Below, in pieces: positions 43,955 to 55,789 of a stretch of 64,000 bases of DNA (its first letter is position 1; every line of letters starts with the position of its first letter). The notes beneath the pieces were generated by a model that saw nothing but the letters and a program-made list of their open reading frames with translations, did no database searches and had not been told where the DNA came from. Made by a program: the position numbers and the translations under genes. Location: NCBI GenBank assembly GCA_963932145.1, contig OZ010586.1, forward strand, positions 74,970,087 to 75,034,086, in the 5' to 3' direction. Source of the stretch: Acanthosepion lycidas (Eukaryota; Mollusca; Cephalopoda; Sepiida; Sepiidae).

Positions 43955-44324
43955 TGCGATCACTTCACCCCTTACATCTGGCTACCTATCTTCCCATACT
44001 TGCAACCGTCTTGATTATTATGTGTTGGACGCAGTTTAGCAAGGAGACCAGCAAAACAACTTGAAACATCAAAGATGAACTGAAGGCAAAATTATGGCAG
44101 CAATTCACCAACTTAATCAAGGAGACCGCCCAGAAGATTTGCAGGACATTCCGTATTCGTCCATAGTTGAAACTAATGGCGAATTTATTGAATAAATTTA
44201 CTCTTTGGTATTTCAAGATATTTTTTGTGTAATTTTGTTAAATATATCTGTTAAAATGAGATGTCAGTGTTATTTTCATTTTTTGTGCAATTCAGAAGAC
44301 AATTTATCCATTGCACCCCGTATG
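43955..44324 (+). mobile_element. mariner 3' end (family C)
   Basis: Matches 61810-62174: CTGGCTACCTA, then GACGCAGTTTAGC, AAGATGAACTGAAGGC and the terminal repeat. It ends CATTGCACCCCG followed by TA. Broken frames (KDELK, TAQKICRTF). Confidence 0.85.
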
Positions 44325-44326
44325 TA

Positions 44327-44330
<4 letters not shown>

Positions 44331-44389
<59 letters not shown>
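44331..44389. repeat. (TA)n microsatellite
   Basis: TA tract between the mariner end and the LINE 5' direct repeat. Confidence 0.98.
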
Positions 44390-44391
<2 letters not shown>

Positions 44392-44393
44392 CT

Positions 44394-44581
44394 GAAGGCC
44401 CCGAAACGATGCACATTCTCTCCTGATGACCCCAGTTTAAAATTCGAGAGGAACACATCAAAATTCCGTGAAGTCACATGCCGTAGTGAAGCTCGGTGGA
44501 AGTGTCATTAGAATGAGGAGCATTACACATTCAGCTCACTTCAGGTGAGTTTCAATTACTTTCCAGTAATTTCCTTCTTCA
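44394..44581 (+). repeat. 188-bp direct repeat, 5' copy, of the RLE LINE
   Basis: Starts GAAGGCCCCGAAACG and ends TTTCCTTCTTCA. It is about 96% identical to 48259-48447 and contains TCAGGTGAGT, a splice-donor-like sequence. Confidence 0.95.
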
Positions 44582-44734
44582 AACTCATGGCTAGTCCGTT
44601 GGCTTTCAGGAATAGACTGAATGGCGGTTAGGAACAGACTAACAGACACCTGGAAAGACAGGGGACGCTGGGAAAAACCAGATGATCTCACCGGGTCAGC
44701 AACCCAGAGTTCATTAAAGTATTGCTAAAAAGGA

Positions 44735-47700
44735 ATATAAAAGGAAATGCCCTCAGGATTCACCGAAAGGGAGGGAGGATGATGAATCCAAACGGAATAA
44801 TCGGCAACGACCCCGCAATGAAAAACAAACCAGAAATTTAGAAAAGTGCACGGACTTCCCATGTGTTTGTGGTCGGAAATTCAGGTCCCAAATGGGAGCG
44901 AAGATTCACCTAACAAAAATGGGTTGTGCTTCTCTGAAAACGGTTCAGGAGCAGCGCTCTGTCAACACAGATAAGACGTCGGAAAACCAATGCCAGGATG
45001 CATACCACAGTGCTGAGGATATCCAAGCTGTTGAATCAAAGGATGGGACGCAACCAAAACTGCCAAGAATCAAATTTCCACCAGCATCGAACTCGGAAGC
45101 GTGGTGTATGCTAGACAACATCATTAGCAAAACATTACCTAAAGAGCTGGGAAGAAAGAAATATCACGAACGTTTGAACGAAAGTAGTAAAATAATCTAC
45201 AGGGTTTGTAAGGAAATCTACGGCGTGAAGGAGGAAAAAGATAAGCCACCATCCAAAAAGAACAGGCGTCAACGGTTAATGCAAGATTTGAGAAACAAAA
45301 AAAGAGATCTAAAACGACAAATCCGTTTCGCAAATTTAGACGAGAAAGAAGGCTTGCTTAAAATCTGGCAGGACCTTAATGAGAAGCACAACGCTCTTAG
45401 CAGAGCTGAAAATTTAAGAAAGAGACGAGTGAAACGAAGGAAAGACCAAGAGCGTTTCTTCCAGGAACCGTACAAATATGCGAGGAATATACTTGATCAA
45501 CCAAGATCAGGTGTGCTTAAAATAGAGGAAAATGTTCTAGAGGAACATTTAAGAGGTATGTACTCTGATCCTAAACGACATATTCCTCTAGATCATAATA
45601 GCAACTTATATTGGCCAGCCGTTCCTAAAGTGAAGTTTGATATGAAACCACCCACACGCGAAGAAATAAAACGCATAGTCGACAAAAGTAGGAATAAATC
45701 TGCACCTGGCCCTAACGGAATACCTTTCCTTCTGTACAAAAAATGTCCTACTCTTCTTAAATGGTTACATACTAACTTAAAATTAGCATGGAAAAATTAC
45801 CATATCAGCCAAAAGTGGATGATAGACGTGTACATACACAAAGAAAAAAATTCCAAGGACATCAGTCAATTTCGGCCAATTTCGCTTCTCTAGAAGGAAA
45901 GATATTTTTCGCAGTTTTGGCATCGATGTTGACCAAATACCTTCTCGATAATGAGTATATCGATACGTCAGTACAGAAGGGTGGTGTTCCAGGAATAGCT
46001 GGTTGCTTAGAGCAGGGAAACATGATCTGGGAGGCCATTCACAAAGCAAAAATTAAAAGGAAAGATTTGGACGTCATTTGGTTGGATTTAGCTAATGCCT
46101 ACGGATCAGTACCTCACCAAATGATACAATTATCATTACAAATGTACCATATTCCTGAGGAAATATCTATTATGCTAGGAACTTATTTTGACGGTTTACT
46201 TATGCGTTTCACTACAAAAGACTACGACTAAGTGGAACAGACTTGAAATTGGAATTGCGATGGGATGTACAGTGTCACCAATACTTTTCGTTTTAGCAAT
46301 GCAACTGCTTCTCAAAGCGACAAACGACAAGGCTGATGTTGTTGAGCTTGGTGGAGGTTGTCAAATGCCACCAGTGAAAGCGTTCATGGATGACACTACA
46401 ATCCTCTCATCCAAAGTAAGTCGCAAGATATTAAGCTTGATGGACGACCTGATAAGTTGGTGTAGAATGAAATTTAAACCAAACAAGTCCAGAAGTCTTT
46501 CTCTTAGAAAAGGAAAGTTGAACAAAAACATAAATTTTGTAGTAGGTGGCCAAAGAGTCCCTACTGTATCAGAAAAATCAGTGAAAAGTTTCGGTCGGTG
46601 GTACGATCAATCCTTAAAAGATACCAACCAAGTAAAAGAAACATCCAGGTCATTACAAGATCTCCATAAGATAGATCTTTGTCCTCTAAAAGGAAAATAC
46701 AAGGTATGGTGCTTAGAGTATGTGCTCATTCCAATGCTACTATGGCCCATACTTGTGTACGAATTTGGAGTGAGTACAATTGAGTCAATGGAAAGGAAAA
46801 TAAACAAATATATCCGAAAATGGTTCGGTTTGCCTCCAGGTTTGTCTGATATCGCATTGTACGGCAAAACTAAAGTTGCCATTTAAATCGATTGTGGAAG
46901 AGTATAAATCCGGAAAAATTAGACTTCAAATGATGATGGATGACTCCAAGGATAAAGCAATAAAAGCTTTAAAGCCTACGTTAAAAACAGGGAGAAAGTG
47001 GAAGGTCAGAGAGACGATAACAAGTGCTAAAGACAATCTAGCTTTCAATGAAGTCATCGGATACACCCAAGCAGGGAAACAAGGGTTAGGACTAAATGAA
47101 AGGCAATGGTGGACGAAATCTTCTGGTAAAGATCGCCGTGACATGGTCATCCAAAATGTGATGAAAGAAGAAGATAAAAAAAGACTCATAAAAGGAGTGC
47201 AACAATCCCAACAAGGCCAATGGACAAACTGGGAGGAGGCTCTTCAGATATCTATTACTTGGAAGGACATTTGGCAGATGGCTCCACTTAGGTTGAGCTA
47301 TTTAATACGTTCTACGTATGACCTGCTACCATCTAAGAACAATCTTGTTAAATGGAAGAAAGAGAGTGATCCCACTTGTCCTCTATGTAAGGAAAAGCCA
47401 CAAACATTAGAACATGTTCTTAGTTCCTGTAAAATAGCCCTTGTCAATGGCAGATATACATGGAGGCACAATAGTGTTTTGGATGAGCTGGTCAAAATTA
47501 TAAAGAAATATATGAAGTCTGAGTCATCTAATTCAGCCCAGGAATTTGTTGCAGAAGGAAAAATATATGTCGGCTCTAAGCAAACAAGCAAATGTCATGC
47601 TATACCCGGAAAAAATCTCCTTAGTTCTGGTGGCATCTGGGAGGTATCTGCAGACCTTCCTGGTTGGCGTAATGATTACCCCAAAATAATATCAAGTAAA

Positions 47701-48058
47701 GGTCTGCGACCAGATATTGTTCTTCTGTCAAGGGTGAACCATAAACTCATCCTGGTTGAATTAACAGTACCATATTAATGCCGGATGGAACAAAGCCACG
47801 ATTATAAAATTAATAAATATGAAAATCTAAAGTCAGAGCTAATAAAGGAGGGGTATAATGCAATTGTTAGAGCAGTGGAAATTGGAGCAAGGGGTTTCGT
47901 TTCAGGCACTCTGTACCAATTTCTGGGCCAAATTGGAATCAAAGGGCGTAATAGGGCCAAAAGTATAAAACGCCTAATAGAAGTAACAGAAAATAGTTCT
48001 ATGTGGATATGGAAAAAACGAAATACTCCGTGGAGTGTTTCGGCGAACATGACGGCAT
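44735..48058 (+). mobile_element. Restriction-like-endonuclease LINE (R2/Hero-type), almost complete, single ORF
   Basis: One polyprotein on the plus strand. An N-terminal basic region leads to a zinc finger CVCGRKFRSQMGAKIHLTKM followed by GC. The central RT has KSAPGPNGIPFLLYKKCP, WLDLANAYGSVPH (motif A), GIAMGCTVSPILFVLAMQ (motif B) and AFMDDTTIL (motif C). Then come the CCHC knuckle CPLCKEKPQTLEHVLSSC and the endonuclease RPDIVLLSRVNHKLILVELT with the PD...E.T core. The coding frame changes near 45885, 46215 and 46870, and a TAA replaces a codon at 47776 directly after TVPY. Otherwise it reads to a stop at 48058. Four breaks in 3.3 kb suggests a fairly young copy. Such elements insert by target-primed reverse transcription using the RLE domain. 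Confidence 0.93.
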
Positions 48059-48258
48059 GACATGACTGATCGTGAATGCGTAATGAGGTTCACGTTGCAT
48101 TCTCAGGGCGCGAGGTTTGCCGTTTTTCGGAATTTTCGTAAATTTAATTTCGCCGTTACACATTTGAACTAGTTTATCTACAACACTTGTATATCGTTAT
48201 AATGGGGCCTCACATCAGTGATGGTGTGGGGGCGGTGTGCAACTGAAACCGTTGAGAG
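48059..48258 (+). other. 3' untranslated region of the RLE LINE
   Basis: About 200 bp of non-coding sequence between the polyprotein stop and the 3' direct repeat. Confidence 0.7.
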
Positions 48259-48447
48259 GAAGGCCCCGAAACGGTGAACATTCTCTCCTGATGACCCCAG
48301 TTTTAAAATTCGAGAGGAACACATCAAAATTCCGTGAAGTCATATGCCGTAGTGAAGCTCGGTGGAAGTGTCATTGGCATGAGGAGCATTACACATTCAG
48401 CTCGCTTCAGGTGAGTTTCAATTACTTTCCAGTAATTTCCTTCTTCA
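48259..48447 (+). repeat. 188-bp direct repeat, 3' copy, of the RLE LINE
   Basis: Second copy of 44394-44581, with one extra T in the CAGTTTTAAAATT run and a handful of substitutions. Confidence 0.95.
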
Positions 48448-48658
48448 TACATAAACACAGACACAGTATAAAGTAAATAAATATGCGAGCTTCTAAAATA
48501 ATAATAGTGCTAAACGATGATGCTAATAATAATAATAATAATAATGATAACAATTTAAAAAGAAAATAATTAGCAAATACAAGTAATCGAGATATGCGTT
48601 AGTATAGAATGGTAATATGACATCATTAACATCGAGGTAGCATTAATAAAAAATATGC

Positions 48659-48690
<32 letters not shown>

Positions 48691-49097
48691 TCACGAACAC
48701 CCACAGCCTAATGACGGTAAAGAAAGCATTCATTTAATACAACAAATGTATAATTGTTGTGACCAAGTAAATGGTTAAAGAAATAGCAAATCAAGTGTTA
48801 TATATCATATATAAAACAGTAAGTACAATAGAATAGTATTACACGACTAGTAAGTATGTGTCGGATGACCCAGCGTTAATCTATTCGACTGTTCCTCCAA
48901 GGCCTTCTCTCAAAACTAATCTTATAGTAGGCGGAAGAATCCAACATAGTCTCTTTAGAGGGAGGACACCACAACAATAGTTATTAATCTCGTTCCTTGA
49001 TAATGCTCTTAATTTATCGTAAGTCACATAACTTAAACAACAGAAAAATTCAACAAACATTTTAAGCTGTGGACTTACTGATGCACATTAGCATATA
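48448..49097. other. unassigned with (AAT)n and (GT)n
   Basis: Microsatellites at 48520-48545 and 48670-48690; otherwise nothing recognised. Confidence 0.45.
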
Positions 49098-49600
49098 CAG
49101 AGTGCGATGGATGAATTGTCGTATAAACTTACGCAAAAATGAAAATGACACTGACATCTCATTTTAACAGATATCTTTACCAAAAAGTCACAGAGACAAA
49201 AATTTGGAAACGGCATGCTGTACTGCTTGGCATTCGCGCTGGAATCTCCAGTACGAACATTTCAGAGTGTTTGTGTGTCAATCTGAGGACAGTGCAGAGG
49301 ATTCGAAAAGAGGTGGATGAGTCTAATGGTGATTACGAAGGTACGGCAGTTCGGAAAACTCACTCCGTCCTGATAAGAATAGAACTTCCAAATTTCTTGA
49401 TGATAGCCTCTGACTCAACACAGTGCCTTGAGTGAGTAGTGCTGCTCTGGGTCAACAGGGTGGCTGATGAAAGATCCTATGTCTGGCAACAGGACTTTAA
49501 ACCATGCTCCACAAACAGAAGAACACAGTCATGGCTGTCAGACAATTTCTGCAATCACATCACCCCTTACACCTATTTTCATCGCTTGCGATCGTTCTTT
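49098..49600 (+). mobile_element. mariner 5' half (family C)
   Basis: Begins after TA with CAGAGTGCGATGGATGAATT, the complement of the right end at 62150-62174. It encodes the HTH (GISSTNISECLCVNLRTVQR, IRKEVDES), then later DPMSGNRTLNHAPQTEE. Internally deleted and ends without its 3' TIR. Confidence 0.88.
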
Positions 49601-50062
49601 TAAAAATGGGTATTTTTTTCAAATGCCTTACAACTTTCATTTATTTACATGTCGTGCGACCTGGATTATTTAGAATCAACGTTTTGATGTGGTTATCAAT
49701 GACTGCAGGCCTGCTGGAAGATTCCGATCAAAATTTCCACTACTGATCCGAGTAAGCCACTTCCAATCTGTACTCTCAGCTACGGCCCCATCTCTATAAA
49801 CCGCATCTATCTTTTTAACTGTGTGTTTTGGACGTGTTACAAGACACCAGAGCTAGTGCAAAACCATCAAGCAAAGCACTGTTGAGGCTGGACACTGGAG
49901 AGGACATCAACACAAACACTGGTTGGACAATGTCAAACACTGGACAAGTATGACTACACCAGAATTACTGATGACTGCTGTTGATAGACCGTTGTGGAGG
50001 AGATTCGATATGGCTTCTGCATTCGAATCCCCAATACGATTACAAAAGTCAAGGGGTTGAAA
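49601..50062 (+). mobile_element. LINE 3' end
   Basis: Near 49890-50055 the plus frame reads GHQHKHWLDNVKHWTSMTTP, then ELLMTAVDRPLWRRFDMASA. This is the C terminus of a common EN/RT LINE. It ends in an A-rich run at 50060-50100. 49601-49840 is less clear. Confidence 0.75.
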
Positions 50063-50677
50063 AAAAAAATAAATAAAAATAAAAAAAAAGAGAAAAAAAA
50101 CGGTGTTTATTCTCTTCGTAAATAATAGGACTTCAAATGACGAAAATCCATCTCATTTTCTCCCAGTTTCTCTTTTAAATAAAAAAAAAAGTAATGTAAA
50201 ATTCAAAATCGTGTAAAAAGACACGTTGAAATATCACGTTTCGAAATATATAGATATACCATAAAATGTCAATCGTGTGTGAAACGAAATCATGTGTTCA
50301 AAAATCACCTACTGAAAAACGCTATGAACTTTTGTTCCAACACAATATCTAGGGAGATATGTATTTATAATATATATACATGTGTGCTAAGATAAAAAAA
50401 CAAACAAAACAAATGTAAGAAATAAGATATAAATGAATATAGTTATAAAAAAAATCATTAATAAAATAAACAAAGGTGTCGTATTGAGAAGTTATTGACC
50501 CGACCAAAAAGTCTATGCCCGCCAAAATATGATATTTTGTAATGTTCAGATTTTTCTGAATATGACCATAAGGTTTTCACCACTAACACACATGTACATA
50601 TCCATATACACAACATAACGCATACAACACACATATATATATATATATAATTACATCAATAATTTTCCAGTGAATGA

Positions 50678-50680
<3 letters not shown>
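50063..50680. other. unassigned AT-rich sequence
   Basis: No recognised element. Confidence 0.4.

Positions 50681-50742
<62 letters not shown>
50681..50742. repeat. (TA)n microsatellite
   Basis: TA tract. Confidence 0.98.
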
Positions 50743-50747
<5 letters not shown>

Positions 50748-50842
50748 ATGAAAAACTAGGTAATCCGTATGGGTAAACCCAAAGAGGATAAAATCCAGAG
50801 AGCTCAATGTAAATCCAGAGCAAATAATTTAAATAAAAAACA

Positions 50843-51043
50843 GACCACTTTAAGGTTCCATGTAATAAATTATTTCACCACAGCCCTTTTAAAGGGCTGC
50901 GGATCATTCATCAGACTTTACTTCCAAAGGTTGAAACAAAAAATGAAAAGAAATTTACACATTAAAAGTAAAGTCTGATGATCCGCAGTCCTTTAAAAGG
51001 GCTGTAGTGAAATAATTTATTACATGCAACCTTAAAGTGATCT

Positions 51044-51047
<4 letters not shown>
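50843..51047. repeat. Divergent inverted pair, hammerhead-like family D
   Basis: ~80-bp arms (50843-50925 and 50965-51047) are reverse complements at about 93%. Each arm read outward gives GTCTGATGA, a GCAG.CCTTT/AAAGGGCTG stem, then GTGAAATAATTT. This is the order CUGAUGA, stem, GAAA. The right arm ends in (TA)n at 51047. Confidence 0.75.

Positions 51048-51121
<74 letters not shown>
51048..51121. repeat. (TA)n microsatellite
   Basis: TA tract bounding the inverted pair. Confidence 0.98.
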
Positions 51122-51126
<5 letters not shown>

Positions 51127-51494
51127 GGAAATAAAGTAACTGTTACTTTATTTCTTTTTTTTATTATTCCAGAACTTATCAAACGTAGGGTTTAAAAAAA
51201 AAAAATAAATCTACGGAAGACCAGAAGTTCAAAGCTTGTGTTACGTAACTTAATTAAAAAAAAAATAAAATAAAACGTAACGGCTTAAATTTAATTTACT
51301 AAAAAAACAAGATATTTGAATCAATTTCTTAACAGGTTAGGAAGGATTAAAAAATCTGGAAAAATACTTAAAAAATACTTTAGTCTTTCCTCTTAATAAT
51401 AAATTAAACATTTAGACGTTAAAAAATTGTTTTATCAATTTTCGCACCTTTTTTTCTCAGAGTATACGTTTTTAACGTGATAAATTCGACATTC

Positions 51495-51497
<3 letters not shown>
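51122..51497. repeat. AT-rich repeat family, fragment
   Basis: ATACTTTAGTCTTTCCTCTTAATAATAA resembles 36372-36410 and 37835-37860. 51122-51300 is unassigned. Confidence 0.55.

Positions 51498-51551
<54 letters not shown>
51498..51551. repeat. (TA)n microsatellite
   Basis: TA tract. Confidence 0.98.
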
Positions 51552-51553
<2 letters not shown>

Positions 51554-52079
51554 TATTTGGGCAGTAATCCGCCTTTTATACAAGGTTGTTTTAAAGACGG
51601 ACTGATAAGGTACTGCGATTAAGATTTTCATTTAATTTTTGTTGTGTTTGTACAAGTGATTTCTTTTCTGGACACAAAGTGTGTAAAAACTGTCCATTTA
51701 AACACTCACAAAAACCTACCAGACTCCATCCGAAACATACTAGTAGAAAACACTAGTATAGCCTCAACCACATGTAAAAAAAAAATGATTAAAAATAATC
51801 GAAGTCCTAATAAATAAAAAAGGAAATGTCAACATCAAATAACATTAACTTTTTTTTTTCTTTTCTGGACACAAAGTGTGTAAGGACTGTCCAAAAGTTC
51901 TGCACACCAGAGCGCTTTCGGCTATTCTTTTAGCCATTATCCATGCCGATTTTTATTTTTTAATTTTAACTAAATATCTGGATTTTTTATGTATGTGTTA
52001 TAAGAATTTTTTATTTTCCGAACATGGTCAGTACATTGTGGTCGTGTTCATAGTTAATGTTATTGGGTGTTGTCTTTTG
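51552..52079. repeat. unassigned with a 200-bp-spaced direct repeat
   Basis: TTCTTTTCTGGACACAAAGTG followed by TGTAA occurs at 51660 and again at 51860, the rest differing. Confidence 0.5.
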
Positions 52080-52415
52080 TGAGTATTAAGCCTTCTTTCT
52101 TCATTATTTATCCTATAAATTTTAACTGTCTCTTTCTGATTGTAAGTATAAAATATCCTTTTTGTTATGATTTTCCTTAAAACTTTCTAAATGCTTTGTC
52201 CATGATATCCTCAGCATCCTTCTGTATAACCACATCGTTGTTGCTTTTCTTCATCTTTGAGGACATTCTCCAGCATTTAAAGCGAGATAGCAAAAGTAAT
52301 ATTATATTGCAGTTGAGCATTCTTTTCTTTGTTTTTAACCAAATCTTCCTGTTTCGTAATATTTTTTTAGCTTTTGGAAGACATTTTTTGCTATTCCAAT
52401 GCACCTTCAGGGGCA
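52080..52415 (-). mobile_element. CFDP2-like LINE C-terminal fragment, minus
   Basis: The minus strand encodes KKILRNRKIWLKTKKRMLNC, MSSKMKKSNN and a QKDAEDIMDKAFRKF stretch, like the post-RT region at 58150-58330. It is cut at 52415 by the SINE. Confidence 0.75.
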
Positions 52416-52560
52416 CTTCGACGTAGTGTAATGGTTAACAAGCTTGTCTCTCTAAATCAGTTACGACTGAATAGTGAGTTCGATCCTCATTGGATGCACC
52501 ACATCTTCGGCCTTGTGCCACATCTAAGCTAGGCTTAGAAGCCTGTTTTCTATTAAAACA
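52416..52560 (+). mobile_element. tRNA-derived SINE (family with CTTCGGCCTTGTGCCAC body)
   Basis: A box GTAGTGTAATGGTTAACAAG, B box GAGTTCGATCCTCA, then CATCTTCGGCCTTGTGCCAC and TAAGCTAGGCTTAGAA. Minus-strand copies lie at 61360-61590. Confidence 0.8.
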
Positions 52561-52900
52561 CTTTCCAAATATCTAAAGTTTCGTACTTGATTTTGACATC
52601 CTGGACTGTTTTTCTTATGTACTTTTGCACTTCCAACAAACGCTCCTGATAACAGTTAAATAAATTAATTAAAAAAGATTTCAATTTTGCTTGCGTCGTA
52701 TGCCAATGTATATCGAATTCAGTCTAGGTCAGACAACAAAATCTACATATTCTGGTTCAGCAGAACGACCTGATAAGACACAATGACTAAGAATTAGCAA
52801 ATACATGTTATATCTCATACACTGTCGACTCAATGGACTAAATAAAAGATGCAGATAAAATCCATAAGAAGCTTACTGAATATGACAGGCACACGATCAT
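52561..52900. other. unassigned
   Basis: Nothing recognised. Confidence 0.4.
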
Positions 52901-54230
52901 TTTAATTTTATCTTTTTACACGAAACACAGAAAATCGAGCTGAACTGCTACGTAATATCTAGTCTCCTATATGGTAATATGCTGGAGAATCTCCTCATAG
53001 GTTAAGAATATACTTGAAGCTGCAGAAATGTGGTTCTATATACGAACATTGAGAATGCCATGGACATTATATGTGAGAATCGAAGAAGTTTTAAGGAAAA
53101 GATAAACTACAAGGGAACTCTTACTGTGTGGTGTTGTAACGGCGCAAGAAAGAGCAAATGTGACGTTCGTGGAACTATACAGGAAAAATACAGTTAACCT
53201 TAGACTTGAAGATCTTATCCCATGAATATCGAAAGATGTCTTCCAGAAATTAAGCAAAGTATTAAAAGATAGAACGAATATACCTAGAAGCTAAAAATGG
53301 AATGCTAAATTGCTATGTAGTATCTAATATTCTATATGGCAATAAATGCTGGGCAATTTCCTTTCAGATGAAGAGACTTGAAACAGCAGCGGTGTGGATA
53401 TCCTCACAAATGTTCTTAGAAAAGGAAAAGCGAGCTGGATATATAATATCTAATCTCCTATATAGCAGCGAATTCTGGACAATCACTTCACAGATGAAGA
53501 AGAGTTTGAAGACACAGAGATGTAGTTCTGGTGAGTCTGAAATCTTGATTATATTCAAAAGCGAAATACAAAAATAGCATTTCGACTACAAATTTTATTA
53601 AACTGCGCAACTTGGTCCCTCTTCTGCAAAGACTAGGTTTAGTAAACGTATGCCAAATTTCGCTTTAATTTTGTCTTTTTACACGAAACACAGAAAATCG
53701 AGCTGAACTGCTATGTAATATCTAGTCTTCTATACGGCAATGAATGTTGGACAATCTCTCCACAGATTAAGAAGATATTAGATTGGTGCAAAAATAATGA
53801 CGTTTTCTCACATATGTTAATATGTGAGAAAACGTCATTATTTTTGCACCAACCTAATACTTGAAGCTACAGAGATGCGGTTCTATCTACAAACATTGAG
53901 AATACCATGGACATTATATGATCAATGAGGAATTTTTAAGGAATAGAGAAACAAGGAAACTCGTACTTGCTATCAGAAAGAGGCAGTTTAAATTTCTTGG
54001 GCACATAATGAGGAAAGGGTTTGGAGAATCTAACACTCTCATGACATACTGAAAAAGAAAAGCAGGGGAAACAGCCAGTACTGTTTGACGAGTCTGGGTG
54101 AATGAATGGCAGAAAAAGTTTAAATTACAGGAAATTATGGAGAATAACGATTACCCACATTCTGAAAGGATACGGCTCATAAAAGAAGTATTTATTTCCG
54201 ATCTGCACTCATGCTCGTAGAATGATGGAA
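52901..54230 (+). mobile_element. Three consecutive CFDP2-like LINE 3' fragments
   Basis: The segment ELLRNI.SPIW (52930), KLLCSI.YSIWQ.MLGNFLS (53310) and ELLCNI.SSLYGNECWTI (53700) restarts three times. Each is followed by a version of LEA.EMWFY...LRIPW. The last copy continues through IRKRQFKFLGHIMRKG to about 54170 and is split by a MITE at 53778. Confidence 0.8.
53778..53857. mobile_element. Palindromic mariner MITE, 80 bp
   Basis: TTAGATTGGTGCAAAAATAA and an almost perfect complement, TA on both sides, inserted in the LINE. It is shorter than the copies at 25030 and 55109 and has a different centre (TTCTCACATATG...). Confidence 0.93.
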
Positions 54231-55108
54231 TGGTAGTTACGATAAAACAAGCTACCAAAATTCGGCCATTTTTAGGACAGTAGAAACCTATAATTAATAC
54301 CGGAATTTCATTTCAATTTTTATAATTAATACCGGATTTTATGGTAGTCATTGGAAAATGAAAAATAAAAGTGGAAGAATTGGTAATAGTTTTTGCATTA
54401 TCATTATTTTGGGGCTTCCATTTTCTTATGAATATCCTTGAATTTTTAATTGAAAGAATTCCCACATCTAAACTTCATTTGTTTCAAATCATATCAAGAA
54501 TTTCACTTGCCAGTATGAAATTCTGCCGATCAGATCCGTAAAATGTTTCAAATGAAGTGCTGACGAGATTCATAGATATCTTTTAGATTACACTCAAGAT
54601 ACAGCATAAACTTGTAAAAAAAACCCTGAGGAACACGTTGGCTGATAATAAAACAAAAAAAAATAAGGATACTAGTCTGAAAAAGTCTTAGAACAATTCC
54701 ATTGTCTTTCTTTTTTAATTGTTGCTATTTATTATTTTCAAACTGATTCCGATATAACAGTGATGAAAATAAGAAGTAAAATATAACTTTATTGATTTTC
54801 GAAGAAAAAAACAAAACAAACCATATTCTGTCATAAAATGTAAATATTTTATACCAAAATATTGTAACTCTACGTAATGTTTTGATTCTGACGAAACTCT
54901 TTAAACCACTCCCAAAATCAAAGTTAAACAAACAAACCATAGTAATTTTGGTCTATAAACTGTGTCTTTCAGTTGGTTTTACTCACATGACATGATGACA
55001 AATAACTGATTGTGCAAAACTGACAAAAAGTACACACAAAAAATAATGCATAACACTTCAAATTGTACTCAATCTGGCGACAGCAGAATGACTGTCTCAA
55101 TTGTGTTA
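54231..55108. other. unassigned; shared CCTATAATTAATACCGG segment at 54285-54345
   Basis: The segment is shared with 9515-9600. 54360-55108 shows nothing recognised. Confidence 0.45.
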
Positions 55109-55210
55109 TTAGGTTGGTGCAAAAAATAATGACGTAATAATGTCGTTTTTTGACGTATTTTTAACGTCAAAAAACGACATTATTACGTCATTATTTTTGC
55201 ACCAAACTAA
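55109..55210. mobile_element. Palindromic mariner MITE, 102 bp
   Basis: TTAGGTTGGTGCAAAAAATA to the complementary end, flanked by TA. Nearly identical to 25030-25130. Confidence 0.93.
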
Positions 55211-55789
55211 TAAAAAGCAACTGAAAATAAAACGAGAAGAATAATAATCAAAGAATTAGTAATAACTACAACATGTACATTTGAACTTTCCCATAATGCA
55301 AAATGAGTAAGTCTTAAGTTAAACCTCAAGAAAACTGTTTCAATGACAGACAAGTCACAATGATAACTTAACATGTAAATAAACGGGTAAAAAGAAATTT
55401 ATCAAGTGATCCATTTTGTAAATTTGGTCACAAAATATCTTGCAAGAACAACAAATAAATTGGAGTAAAACACTTAATAAGTAATTGGTGGGCTGCTTTT
55501 GGGAAATTTAAGTCTATGCCGAAATCAATTAGAGTACTAATACCAACTTAAACGAAAATCTACTTTATATCAATTCTTTCAGTTGTTTTATATGGTGTAC
55601 ATTGGGTGACATGGACTCACAAATATTGGACTCAAATTAAAACATTCAAAAACAATAAAATGTACCTCAACATAGCACACGCTGATAGACAAAGTGAAAA
55701 CAACCACACTTACAAATGTAACCATATTTGTTTCGTTTTTTTAATACCATCCATAAGAAATCCTTTAAAAAAAGATCAAGTGCGAGGCT
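55211..55789. other. unassigned
   Basis: No recognised element or exon. Confidence 0.4.

Noticed and set aside
44394-44440. CCGAAACG followed by CTGATGACC as a permuted hammerhead in the LINE direct repeat
   Set aside because: The flanks GGCCCC and CCCCAG cannot pair to form stem II, so the core does not close.
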